DNA from: Bradyrhizobium zhanjiangense
Lineage (GTDB): Bacteria; Pseudomonadota; Alphaproteobacteria; Rhizobiales; Xanthobacteraceae
Assembly: GCF_004114935.1 (NCBI RefSeq)
Contig: NZ_CP022221.1
Location: 8,639,001-8,703,000 of the forward strand
Direction: 5' to 3'
DNA: 64,000 bases
A program made the translations under genes and the position numbers. Within the stretch, counting starts at the first letter, position 1. Each line of letters begins with the position of its first letter. Below the pieces are notes generated by a model. That model searched no databases and was not told the origin of the DNA. It worked only from the letters and a program-made list of their open reading frames with translations. This document shows positions 1 to 8,440 of this stretch, one piece after another.

Positions 1-938
1 GTGTAGCCGACGATCTTGATGCCATCGAGGTCGACGACCTCGCCGGCCTTGGCGCCCTCGACATTGCCGCCGCGCTCGACGGCGAGATCGACCAGCACCG
101 AGCCCGGCTTCATCGACTTGACCATGTCAGCGCTGACGAGCTTCGGCGCCGGCCGGCCCGGGATCAGCGCGGTGGTGATCACGATGTCCTGCTTCTTGAT
201 GTGCTCGGCGGTGAGCGCGGCCTGCTTGGCCTGATATTCCTTGGACATCTCCTTGGCGTAGCCGCCGGCCGTCTGGGCGTTCTTGAACTCCTCGTCCTCG
301 ACGGCAAGGAATTTCGCACCGAGCGACTCGACCTGCTCCTTGGTGGCGGGCCGCACGTCGGTCGCGGTCACGACGGCGCCGAGACGGCGCGCGGTCGCGA
401 TCGCCTGAAGGCCGGCGACGCCGACGCCCATCACGAACACCTTCGCGGCGGGCACGGTGCCGGCCGCCGTCATCATCATCGGGAAGGCGCGGCCGAAGGC
501 CTCGGCGCCCTCGATCACGGCGCGATAGCCGGCAAGATTGGCTTGCGAGGACAGCACGTCCATCACCTGCGCGCGCGTGATGCGCGGCATCAATTCCATC
601 GCGAAGGCGGAGACGCCGGCATCGGCCATCGTCTTCAGCGAGGCCTCGTTGCCGTAGGGATCCATGATGGCAATGACGAGTGCGCCGCGCTTGTATTGTG
701 AAAGCTCCGACGCCTCGGGACGCTTCACCTTGATGATGATATCGGCGTCCTTGAGCGCGTCAGCGCTGACTGTGGCGCCCACGGCGGTGAATTCGGAATC
801 CGGCAGGCCTGACTTGATGCCGGCGCCCGGCTCGACGGCGATCTCGGCACCGAGCGCCTTAAACTTCTTCACCGTATCAGGCGAAGCGGCGACCCGCGGC
901 TCGAGCGGATCGATTTCCTTGGCAACGGCGATCTTCAT
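1..938 (-). CDS. pntA: NAD(P) transhydrogenase subunit alpha (N-terminal 312 residues; 3' end outside window)
   Basis: Re/Si-specific proton-translocating transhydrogenase alpha subunit, which binds NAD(H) on the cytoplasmic side of the membrane complex and helps supply NADPH. The visible protein starts MKIAVAKEID, runs through an alanine dehydrogenase/PNT N-terminal domain and enters the NAD-binding Rossmann domain (MGVGVAGLQAIATARRLGA at about residues 170-190), then reads off the left edge. A GGAGGA Shine-Dalgarno lies just upstream of the ATG at 938. In alphaproteobacteria this subunit is usually split (PntAA about 375 aa, then PntAB, PntB), so the partners are expected beyond the left edge. 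Family assignment is confident; the split form is inferred. Confidence 0.93.
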   Translation of the reverse strand, partial: MKIAVAKEIDPLEPRVAASPDTVKKFKALGAEIAVEPGAGIKSGLPDSEFTAVGATVSADALKDADIIIKVKRPEASELSQYKRGALVIAIMDPYGNEASLKTMADAGVSAFAMELMPRITRAQVMDVLSSQANLAGYRAVIEGAEAFGRAFPMMMTAAGTVPAAKVFVMGVGVAGLQAIATARRLGAVVTATDVRPATKEQVESLGAKFLAVEDEEFKNAQTAGGYAKEMSKEYQAKQAALTAEHIKKQDIVITTALIPGRPAPKLVSADMVKSMKPGSVLVDLAVERGGNVEGAKAGEVVDLDGIKIVGY

Positions 939-1078
939 AGGTCCTCCGGCGGCGCGGGACAGCGCACGCGCAAACTAAGCGTAACTCCCGCAGCGTTCGA
1001 TACCGGTTCTGGGACCGGCTTGTATGCAAGTATTCTGGGCAGCTGCTGCCGCTGGCGTGTGCAGCTACCGAAGACGGA

Positions 1079-1231
1079 TCAGGTGAGGAAAATCGCCATC
1101 AGGATCACGATGAGCGCGACCGAGGCCGTGCCGTACTTCACCAGCTTGATGAAGCCCTCATAGGTCTGCTCGTGCGCAACGTAGTCGTTGCCGTCGGCGG
1201 TGGTGTATGCCACTTCGCGATGGTCAGCCAT
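1079..1231 (-). CDS. aa3-type cytochrome c oxidase subunit IV
   Basis: A 50-residue single-pass membrane protein matching the small subunit IV of bacterial aa3 cytochrome c oxidase (COX4_pro_2 family): an acidic N-terminus with MADHREV and the EGFIKLVKYGT segment, followed by one hydrophobic helix to the C-terminus (ASVALIVILMAIFL). The ATG at 1231 is preferred over an upstream in-frame ATG at 1366 because the extra 45 residues look non-coding and the family begins at MAD. It sits downstream of pntA on the same strand, a common placement in Bradyrhizobium. It probably stabilises the oxidase in the inner membrane. Confidence 0.85.
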   Translation of the reverse strand: MADHREVAYTTADGNDYVAHEQTYEGFIKLVKYGTASVALIVILMAIFLT

Positions 1232-1328
1232 GGATTGTCCCCAGTCGAAAGTCGAATTCTTCGCTGGCAATACCGCAATAAACCGGACAGGGCAACGGCA
1301 CGGACGCGCAGTTTTCCCGCAAATGGAC

Positions 1329-1724
1329 TCATTTGGAATCCCAATGATCGCGGATCCAGCGGGCAAGGCTCTGCTCGCTGACTTCGCCTGCGGCGAGTGA
1401 GCCGATGATGATGGCAGCTTCCGCGGGATCAGGACTGAAGTCCGCGCTGTTCTTGCGGAGAAACGCCATCATCGTCAGGAAAGCGATGCGCTCATTTCCA
1501 TCGACGAATCCAACATTTTTCGCGAGGCCGAATGCATAGGCTGCGGCGAGTTCGTCCAGCGGCGCCTGCTCGGAGCTCCATTTGTCGAGCGGCCGCTCCA
1601 GCGCCGAGTGCAGCATGTCTTCGTCGCGTATTCCCGGCGCGCCGCCAAAGCGGCGAAGCTGTCGATTGTGAATGGCGACAGCCTGCGCGTAGCCAATCCA
1701 AAGCGGTTCCTGAAGCTCGTTCAT
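1329..1724 (-). CDS. Doc/Fic-family toxin with degenerate active-site motif
   Basis: 131 aa, the usual size of death-on-curing toxins, which modify a cytosolic target by phosphorylation (Doc) or AMPylation (Fic). The fold signature is present: an N-terminal AVAIHNRQL helix and the central loop VGFVDGNERIAF at residues 71-82. The family motif is HxFxxxNKR; here the catalytic His is Val71 and the Lys is Glu78, while Phe73, Asp75, Asn77 and Arg79 are kept. It follows the AbrB-type antitoxin gene by 9 nt, so the two form a toxin-antitoxin operon. Family membership is clear; activity is doubtful because of the missing histidine. Confidence 0.82.
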   Translation of the reverse strand: MNELQEPLWIGYAQAVAIHNRQLRRFGGAPGIRDEDMLHSALERPLDKWSSEQAPLDELAAAYAFGLAKNVGFVDGNERIAFLTMMAFLRKNSADFSPDPAEAAIIIGSLAAGEVSEQSLARWIRDHWDSK

Positions 1725-1733
1725 GCGAGCCGA

Positions 1734-1958
1734 CTACCTTGCTAGCGCTGCTATCGTGTCGCGATATTTGTCCATGATCCCGTCGGCGATTTCCATCGTT
1801 CGCGCGAAGTCGGGATCGTAGGGCAGCGCCTGGAAGCCGCCACCGGGTAGTTCCACGATGTGCAGTTGCTGGCCGCGCTTGAGGTCGAGGCGCTGCATCA
1901 GTTCGCGCGGAAGCAACAAACCATCCGAATTTCCGATCTTCTTGATCTCGATCTTCAT
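1734..1958 (-). CDS. AbrB/MazE-type antitoxin
   Basis: 74 aa with a SpoVT/AbrB-like swapped-hairpin DNA-binding domain: MKIEIKKIGNSDGLLLPRE, then RLDLKRGQQLHIVELPGG, followed by a C-terminal tail (PDFARTMEIADGIMDKYRD) that would bind and neutralise the toxin encoded immediately downstream. The AbrB fold usually autorepresses its own operon, and a perfect 17-bp inverted repeat ends 10 nt upstream of this start codon, a natural operator candidate. Pairing AbrB-type antitoxins with Doc-type toxins is known in proteobacteria. Confidence 0.85.
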   Translation of the reverse strand: MKIEIKKIGNSDGLLLPRELMQRLDLKRGQQLHIVELPGGGFQALPYDPDFARTMEIADGIMDKYRDTIAALAR

Positions 1959-1967
1959 GGCCGAACC

Positions 1968-2013
1968 GTCGCTGAGGCTGTGTTATACAGATGTACAACA
2001 CAGCCTCAGCGAC
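1968..2013 (-). promoter_or_regulatory. Perfect 17-bp inverted repeat upstream of the abrB/doc operon (probable operator)
   Basis: The arms at 1968-1984 and 1997-2013 are exact reverse complements, separated by a 12-nt loop. The repeat lies between the end of pepF (2068) and the antitoxin start (1958). No T-tract follows it on the minus strand, so it is a poor terminator. Its position 10 nt before the antitoxin ATG suits an autoregulatory operator, or an RNA hairpin that limits translation. Confidence 0.6.
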
Positions 2014-2067
2014 AGTTCAACAGATGTTTTACGCTTTCCCTGCCTACAAATGAGGCAGGCTCGCGCC

Positions 2068-4020
2068 TCAGCCCATCGCCTCCAGCTCGTCGATCATCCC
2101 GGCGATGACGCTGAGCCCGCCATCCCAGAACTTCGGGTCCTTGGCATCGAGCCCGAACGGCCGCAGCAGCTCGGAATAGTGCTTGGTGCCGCCCGCGGCG
2201 AGCATGTCGAGATAGCGCTCGGCAAAGCCCTCGGCCGCATGCTCGTAGACCGCATAAAGCGAGTTCACGAGACAATCGCCGAACGCATAGGCGTAGACGT
2301 AGAACGGCGAATGGATGAAGTGCGGGATGTACATCCAGTAGTTCTCGTAGCCCGCCTTGATCTCGATCGCGGGCCCCAGGCTCTCGCCCTGCACCGACAG
2401 CCAGATCTCGCCGAGTCGCATCGCGGTGAGCTCGCCGTTCTTGCGCTCGGTGTGGACCGCGCGTTCAAACGAATAGAACGCGATCTGCCGCACCACGGTA
2501 TTGATCATGTCCTCGACCTTGCCGGCGAGCAGCGCCTGGCGCTGCTTTGCATTCTTGGTCTGGGCAAGGAGCCGCTTGAACGTGAGCATCTCGCCGAACA
2601 CGCTCGCGGTCTCCGCCAGCGTCAGCGGCGTCGGCGCCATCAGCGCGCCGTTCTTCGCCGCCAGCACCTGATGCACGCCATGGCCGAGCTCATGCGCCAG
2701 CGTCATCACGTCGCGCGGCTTGCCCTGGTAGTTCATCAGCACGTAAGGGTGCGCCGACGGCGTGGTCGGATGCGAGAACGCGCCGGGCACCTTGCCCGGA
2801 CGCACCGGCGCGTCGATCCAGCGGTCGGTGAAGAAGCGCTCCGCGATGTCGGCCATCTTAGGCGAGAAGCCGCGATAGGCCGTCAGCACCATGTTCCGCG
2901 CATCGGGCCAGCCAATGACGTCGGTCGCGGCAAAGGGCAGCGGCGCGTTGCGGTCCCAATAAGCGAGCCGCTTCTTGCCGAACCACTTCGCCTTCAGCGC
3001 GTAATAGCGATGCGACAGCTTCGGATAGGCCGCGTGCACGGAAGCAACCAGCGCATCCACCACCTCGCGCTCGACGCGGTTGTTGAGGTGGCGGGAATCC
3101 GCGACGTCCTTGAAACCGCGCCAGCGGTCGGAGATGTCCTTGTCCTTGGCGAGCGTGTTGGTGATCAGCGCAAAGGTGCGCTCATTGGCCTTGAAGGTTT
3201 TGGCCAGAGCCTCCGCCGCGCTCTTGCGCTTGGCGCCGTCGCGGTCCTGTAGGAGATTCAGCGTCGGCTCGATCGCGAGCTCTTTGGCGCCGACCTTGAA
3301 GCGCAGGCCCGAGATGGTCTGGTCGAACAGCCTGTTGAAGGCGGAATAGCCGGTCTGCGCCTTCTCCAGGAAGAGCTGCTCGAGCTTGTCGTCGAGCTGG
3401 TACGGCTTCTCCTTGCGCAAATCCTCGATCCACGGACGATAGTGCACGAGCTCGGTGGCCTGCATCGCGCGGTTCAAAATATCGTCATCGATTCGATTGA
3501 GCTCGAGCGCGAAGAACAGAAGATGCGTCGACGCCGCCGTCAGGCGCTCGGACACGTCGCCGTAAAACTTTGAAATCGCAGGGTCCACGCTGTCGCCGGC
3601 GTGGACCAGGCCGGCATAGGAGCCGAGTCGGCCAGCGAGATCGTCGATTGCCTCATAGCGTCGCACGGCTTCCGCGAGCCATTTTCCGCCATCTTCGTTT
3701 GCTGTCCCTGTCGCGAGCTTGCCCTTGTAGTCGGTCTCGAACGCGACGCAATCGGCATCCATCTTTTCGAGATCGCGCGCCACTTCCGGCGCCTCGATCC
3801 CGGAATAGAGATCGGCCAGGTTCCACTCGGGAAGCTTGCCGGTCTTGCTTGCAGGCTTTGCGGGTGAAGATTTGGCGAGTGAAGGCTTGGCAGACGAAGG
3901 CCTGGAGGACTTTGCTTTGGCGGCGGATTTCCTGGTGCTCGGCTTGCGGGGAGCGGGCTTGCTGGAAGCGGCCTTCTTGAGAGCAGACTTTTTGAGAGCG
4001 GGCTTGGAGCGCGAATTCAT
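2068..4020 (-). CDS. pepF: Oligoendopeptidase F (M3 family zinc metallopeptidase)
   Basis: 650 aa cytosolic M3B peptidase that cuts short peptides. The zinc-binding HELGHGVHQ motif (HExxH) is at about residue 440, preceded by the substrate-cleft region SHPTTPSAHPYVLMNYQGK. The body from about residue 62 (KLPEWNLADLYSG) is normal PepF. Residues 1-60 are an unusual basic, low-complexity tail of Lys/Ala/Ser/Pro repeats resembling histone H1-like C-termini, which might bind DNA or RNA. It is divergent from the sigma-54 regulator at 4148, with a 127-bp shared upstream region. Confidence 0.92.
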   Translation of the reverse strand: MNSRSKPALKKSALKKAASSKPAPRKPSTRKSAAKAKSSRPSSAKPSLAKSSPAKPASKTGKLPEWNLADLYSGIEAPEVARDLEKMDADCVAFETDYKGKLATGTANEDGGKWLAEAVRRYEAIDDLAGRLGSYAGLVHAGDSVDPAISKFYGDVSERLTAASTHLLFFALELNRIDDDILNRAMQATELVHYRPWIEDLRKEKPYQLDDKLEQLFLEKAQTGYSAFNRLFDQTISGLRFKVGAKELAIEPTLNLLQDRDGAKRKSAAEALAKTFKANERTFALITNTLAKDKDISDRWRGFKDVADSRHLNNRVEREVVDALVASVHAAYPKLSHRYYALKAKWFGKKRLAYWDRNAPLPFAATDVIGWPDARNMVLTAYRGFSPKMADIAERFFTDRWIDAPVRPGKVPGAFSHPTTPSAHPYVLMNYQGKPRDVMTLAHELGHGVHQVLAAKNGALMAPTPLTLAETASVFGEMLTFKRLLAQTKNAKQRQALLAGKVEDMINTVVRQIAFYSFERAVHTERKNGELTAMRLGEIWLSVQGESLGPAIEIKAGYENYWMYIPHFIHSPFYVYAYAFGDCLVNSLYAVYEHAAEGFAERYLDMLAAGGTKHYSELLRPFGLDAKDPKFWDGGLSVIAGMIDELEAMG

Positions 4021-4147
4021 TGTGTGGGAAACCTGTGTTCAACAGTCGCGACGGCGGGCGGGGGCATCAAGGTTTAAGAGTGCGTTAATCGGCTTCGGCC
4101 AGAGTGCCCCGATTCGAGACAGATAGTTGTAGCGTGCAGGGAACACC

Positions 4148-5644
4148 ATGGCTGCCAGTATTTTGATCGCCGACGACGACGCTGTAGCCCGCCGGCTGGT
4201 CGAAAACATGGTGCAGAAATGCGGCTATGAGACGATCGTCGTGGAGTCCGGCGACGCTGCGATCGCCGCGCTCACCGCTCCCGACGCCCCGGCCATCGAC
4301 GGCGTCATCCTCGATCTCGTGATGCCCGGCCTCGACGGCATGGGAGTGCTGGCGAAAATCCGAGAAGCCGGCCTCAGCATCCCCGTCATCGTGCAGACCG
4401 CGCATGGCGGCATCGACAATGTGATCTCGGCGATGCGTGCCGGCGCGGCCGATTTCGTCGTCAAGCCGGTCGGCCTCGAGCGACTTCAGGTTTCGCTGCG
4501 CAATGCGCTCAACGCCTCCGCGCTCAAGGGCGAATTGCAGCGCATCCGTCACAGCCGCGAGGGCCGGCTGACCTTCTCCGACATCATCACCCGCTCCGAG
4601 GCGATGGCGGGCGTGATGCGCGCCGCGCAGAAGGCGGCGAACTCCTCGATTCCCGTGCTGATCGAGGGCGAGTCCGGCGTCGGCAAGGAGATGTTCGCGC
4701 GCGCCATCCATGGCAGCGGCGAGCGCAAGGCAAAACCTTTTGTCGCGGTAAATTGCGGCGCGATTCCCGACAACCTCGTCGAGTCCATCCTGTTCGGCCA
4801 CGAGAAGGGCGCTTTCACCGGCGCCACCGAGCGGCACATGGGCAAGTTCGTCGAGGCCCATGGCGGCACGCTCTTCCTGGACGAGGTCAGCGAGTTGCCG
4901 CTGACCGCGCAGGTCAAGCTGTTGCGCGCGCTCCAGGAAGGCGCGGTCGAGGCGGTCGGCGGCCGCAAGCCCGTCAAGGTCGACGTGCGCATCATCTCCG
5001 CGACCAACCGTAAGCTGCTGGAGCGGGTGAAACAGGGACACTTCCGGGAAGATCTGTTTTATCGCCTCCACGTGCTGCCGCTGACGATCCCGTCGCTGCG
5101 CGCCCGGCGCGAGGACATTCCGCATCTGCTGCGGCATTTCCTGGCGCGCTTTGCCGCCGAGGAGAACCGCCCCATCACCGGCATCAGCGGCGAAGCGGTG
5201 GCGCACCTCGCCCAGCTCGACTGGCCCGGCAACATCCGCCAGCTCGAAAACGCGGTCTACCGCGCGGTGGTGATGAGCGACGGCGACCAGCTTGGCCTCG
5301 GCGATTTCCCCCTGCTCGCCTCGCAGCCGCATCCTGCAGCCGACATTCCGACTGCGCCACTGCTGCTCGAGCCGATCGCGGCGCCTTCCTTGGTGTCGGG
5401 TAATGAAATACCGATCGCTCCCTTCCCGTCAGCGGGAACTCTCTCCATGCTGACCGCGAGCGGCGATGTCCGCCCGCTGGAGGACATGGAGAACGAAATC
5501 ATCCGTTTCGCGATCTCGCATTATCGCGGGCAGATGTCCGAAGTCGCCCGCCGCCTCAAAATCGGTCGGTCCACGCTCTACCGCAAACTCGACGAAGCAG
5601 GCGTGCCTGGCCATGGCGGGAAAAGCGATGAGGAGACGCACTGA
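4148..5644 (+). CDS. Sigma-54-dependent response regulator (NtrC family)
   Basis: 498 aa. The receiver domain spans residues 1-120 with phospho-acceptor Asp56 (ILDLVMPG), Thr84 and Lys106. The AAA+ domain runs from about 145 to 380, with Walker A GESGVGKE at 174-181, the sigma-54 contact loop GAFTGA at 221-226 and Walker B LFLDEV at 242-247. A C-terminal Fis-type helix-turn-helix (SEVARRLKIGRSTLYRKL) binds enhancers. All catalytic features are intact, so it should activate RpoN promoters when phosphorylated. No cognate histidine kinase gene is adjacent, so its signal and targets cannot be read from this window. An AGGGA ribosome-binding site precedes the ATG. Confidence 0.93.
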   Translation: MAASILIADDDAVARRLVENMVQKCGYETIVVESGDAAIAALTAPDAPAIDGVILDLVMPGLDGMGVLAKIREAGLSIPVIVQTAHGGIDNVISAMRAGAADFVVKPVGLERLQVSLRNALNASALKGELQRIRHSREGRLTFSDIITRSEAMAGVMRAAQKAANSSIPVLIEGESGVGKEMFARAIHGSGERKAKPFVAVNCGAIPDNLVESILFGHEKGAFTGATERHMGKFVEAHGGTLFLDEVSELPLTAQVKLLRALQEGAVEAVGGRKPVKVDVRIISATNRKLLERVKQGHFREDLFYRLHVLPLTIPSLRARREDIPHLLRHFLARFAAEENRPITGISGEAVAHLAQLDWPGNIRQLENAVYRAVVMSDGDQLGLGDFPLLASQPHPAADIPTAPLLLEPIAAPSLVSGNEIPIAPFPSAGTLSMLTASGDVRPLEDMENEIIRFAISHYRGQMSEVARRLKIGRSTLYRKLDEAGVPGHGGKSDEETH

Positions 5645-5991
5645 GCCATATCTGAACAGCGGCTTGCCTGATGTTGCGACGAGGCCGCAAGCCCTTCGCA
5701 TTTCGGCGAAATTTGGCGGCGACGTGAACCGTGACCTGGAAGTGACAGACACAGGGAAAATTGCGTGGGGCAAGCGCATAATCCGTTGCCAAAGAGGCTG
5801 CCTTGACGTCAGTTTGTCGTGAGTTGTCCCGGGTAGCGCTGGCCGCAAAAGCGGGGCCTGTATATCGTCTGCGTATGAATCGTTGCGTGCAGGCGTGCGA
5901 CTTTCGAGAGGCCGGCGCGATTTAGCCGAAGTTTTAGAGACGATAACGAAGCTGTTCCAAGAGGGACAGTTCACCCGAGGGGTGTGACACA
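5645..5991 (+). other. Intergenic region, no gene supported
   Basis: 347 bp between the sigma-54 regulator and the L,D-transpeptidase. Short open frames occur on both strands but none has a convincing ribosome-binding site or family resemblance. It presumably holds the promoter and leader of the transpeptidase gene, whose GAGGGG Shine-Dalgarno is near 5978. Confidence 0.4.
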
Positions 5992-8166
5992 ATGCGTGAC
6001 TGTTTGAACCACCGTGCAGGCTTTGACCGTGTCTTGATGACGGTCGCGGCGACCTTCCTCACGGTGTCGGCCAGCTCAGCCCTGGCGCAGGATCAGACGC
6101 GCAGCAGCGCCGCCGAGCTCGCGATCGAGGCCGCGATCCCGCGCCCCGAGCCGGCCAACGTTCCGCCTCCGACCGCCTCCGACATCAAGCTCGACACAAC
6201 CGCCACCATCCCGGACTCTGCGAAAGAGCCCGTGAAGGCCGAAGTCGCACCGGCGCCCGACAAGATCGAGACCAAGCCTTCCGACGTCGCCACCTCGCCC
6301 GCCACCGAGGCGCCGAAGAGCGAGACGGCCAAGACCGAACCCGCGAAGACAGAACCTGTGAAGACAGAACCCGCCAAGGCCGACACTGCGACGGCACCTG
6401 CTGCGACTCCGGCCGCCGAGCCGGTGAAGGCCGCGAGCAACGTTCCCGCCGCCGACCAGCCGGTCGCCGACAAGCTCAGGGACATCATCGGCGCCAAGGC
6501 CTCGCGCCATTTCGACCGCAAGAACGAGCGCGCGACGATCGAGAATTTTTACGGTGCGCGCGACTTCGCGCCGGTCTGGACCCAAGGCGGCAGCCTGACC
6601 GCTGCGGCCAAGGGCGTCATTGCGCGGCTGAAGGATGCAGCCTCCGACGGCCTCAACCCCGCCGACTATCCGGTGCCGGATTTCGCCGCCGCCACCACGC
6701 CCGATGCGCTCGCCGATGCCGAGCTGAAGCTCACCGCCAGCATGTTCGATTATGCGCGGCAGGCCCAGAGCGGCCGCATGCACTGGTCGCAGGTCAGCGG
6801 CGACATCCTCTATCCCGAACATCCGGTCGACCCGAACGAGGTGCTCGCCAAGATCACGACAGCGACGGACGCCTCCGCGGCGCTCGACAGCTACAACCCG
6901 CCGCACAAGCTCTACAAGGAGCTGAAGGCCAAGCTCGCGGAGCTGCGCGGCCAGGGCAACGGCCCCGCGATCGAGATCGCCGACGGTCCGGCGCTGAAAT
7001 ACACCCCGGCCGGCAAGAAGCAGGCCGAGATCGTCGTAGAAGATCCGCGCGTGCCACAGCTGCGCGCCAAGCTCGGCATCACCGAGAACGCGAACGACAC
7101 CCGCTATGACGCGGCGGTCGCCGATGCCGTGCGCAAATTCCAGGGCGGCGCCGAGATGAAGGCGACCGGCATCCTCGACGACAAGACCGTCAAGGCGCTC
7201 AACACGCCCAAGCGCGACAAGCAGATCGACGTGGTGCTGGTGAACATGGAGCGCTGGCGCTGGCTGCCGCGCGACCTCGGCGCGCCCGCGCTGGGCGATG
7301 CCTATGTCATCCTCAACATTCCCGACTACACGCTGAAGGTGATGCAGCGCGGCCAGCAGGTCTGGACCACCCGCGTTGTCACCGGCAAGCCTGGCACGCA
7401 TGCCACCCCGCTGCTCAGCGAGACGATGAAGTACATCACGGTCAATCCGACCTGGAACGTGCCGCCGTCGATCGTCTACAACGAATATCTGCCGGCGCTT
7501 CAGCAGGATCCGACCGTGCTCCAGCGCATGGGCCTCAAGCTCGAGCAGAACCGCGACGGCTCGGTGCACATCTCGCAGCCGCCGGGTGAAGCCAATGCGC
7601 TCGGCCGCATCCGCTTCAATTTCCCGAACAAGTTCCTGGTCTATCAGCACGACACGCCGGACAAGCATCTGTTCGCCAGGGAAGATCGCGCCTTCAGCCA
7701 TGGCTGCATGCGCGTGCAGAACCCGGATCAGTACGCGTCCGTGCTGCTCAACATCACCATGCCGAGCGACAAGTACACGCCGGAGCGCGTGCGCAGCATG
7801 TACGGCAAGAGCGAGATCGACCTGAAATTCCCGACCCCGATCCCGGTCAACATCACCTATCAGACCGCCTTCGTGGATGACGCCGGCAAGCTGCAATTCC
7901 GCAAGGACGTTTATGGCCGCGACGCGACCATGATCAACATCCTGAAGAACAATCGCGGCAAGGACCTCGAGGCTATCGTGGCGCATTCGCAGCCGAGCTA
8001 TTCGCGCCCGGCGACGACGCTCCCCTCAGGCGTGGCGGTGGCCAACAATGGCGGCGGCTTCGGCTCGTCTGGGCCAAACTTCTTCGAGCGGCTGTTCGGA
8101 GCGCCGACCCCGACCCAGCCGCCAGCGCCAGTCGGCCGTCGTCCGCAGCGGGTCTTTACCCGCTGA
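5992..8166 (+). CDS. Murein L,D-transpeptidase (YcbB/LdtD-like, YkuD catalytic domain)
   Basis: 724 aa exported enzyme that makes 3-3 crosslinks in peptidoglycan or attaches proteins to it. The signal peptide covers about residues 1-33 (ending SALAQ). A Pro/Ala/Thr/Lys-rich linker with repeated KTEPAK units (about 105-135) probably spans periplasm or wall. An N-terminal scaffold domain, a peptidoglycan-binding motif (VADAVRKFQ, TGILDDKTVKALN, about 375-410) and the YkuD domain follow. The catalytic cysteine is Cys572 in SHGCMRV. The tail is Gly/Pro rich. It is followed by a DUF882 peptidase gene of probable cell-wall function. Confidence 0.92.
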   Translation: MRDCLNHRAGFDRVLMTVAATFLTVSASSALAQDQTRSSAAELAIEAAIPRPEPANVPPPTASDIKLDTTATIPDSAKEPVKAEVAPAPDKIETKPSDVATSPATEAPKSETAKTEPAKTEPVKTEPAKADTATAPAATPAAEPVKAASNVPAADQPVADKLRDIIGAKASRHFDRKNERATIENFYGARDFAPVWTQGGSLTAAAKGVIARLKDAASDGLNPADYPVPDFAAATTPDALADAELKLTASMFDYARQAQSGRMHWSQVSGDILYPEHPVDPNEVLAKITTATDASAALDSYNPPHKLYKELKAKLAELRGQGNGPAIEIADGPALKYTPAGKKQAEIVVEDPRVPQLRAKLGITENANDTRYDAAVADAVRKFQGGAEMKATGILDDKTVKALNTPKRDKQIDVVLVNMERWRWLPRDLGAPALGDAYVILNIPDYTLKVMQRGQQVWTTRVVTGKPGTHATPLLSETMKYITVNPTWNVPPSIVYNEYLPALQQDPTVLQRMGLKLEQNRDGSVHISQPPGEANALGRIRFNFPNKFLVYQHDTPDKHLFAREDRAFSHGCMRVQNPDQYASVLLNITMPSDKYTPERVRSMYGKSEIDLKFPTPIPVNITYQTAFVDDAGKLQFRKDVYGRDATMINILKNNRGKDLEAIVAHSQPSYSRPATTLPSGVAVANNGGGFGSSGPNFFERLFGAPTPTQPPAPVGRRPQRVFTR

Positions 8167-8210
8167 GCCCGGCTGAGCGCCTGGTTCACAAAAATTCTGC
8201 AATGAAATCA

Positions 8211-8237
8211 GCGACCCCGTCCCCTGGATGGGGTCGC
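8211..8237 (+). terminator. Hairpin downstream of the L,D-transpeptidase gene
   Basis: Perfect 8-bp stem GCGACCCC/GGGGTCGC (8211-8218 with 8230-8237) 45 nt after the stop codon. The T-tract is short (TT only), though a run of seven T occurs further on at 8280-8286. It is a plausible but not strong intrinsic terminator. Confidence 0.45.
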
Positions 8238-8440
8238 TTGACGTTAACCGTTCTCCAGCCGGGCCCCAGAGAGCGGGCGTTTTTTTGCCACAGTCAACCG
8301 TTTAGGATCGTACTCTGACTTGGTTTGGGGGCGGGAAGGTCAACCTCGAATTAACCTTCTCGCTTTAAGAAAGCGTTCACCCTCTTTCGCGCTGCTAACG
8401 GGGTTGGCGGGAGAGTCCATTTTGAACGCTCGTCGACTGG

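Noticed and set aside
6076..7986. Minus-strand open frame opposite the L,D-transpeptidase (636 codons)
   Set aside because: Antisense shadow with low-complexity Leu/Arg/Gly-rich translation; the plus strand encodes the YkuD catalytic motif.
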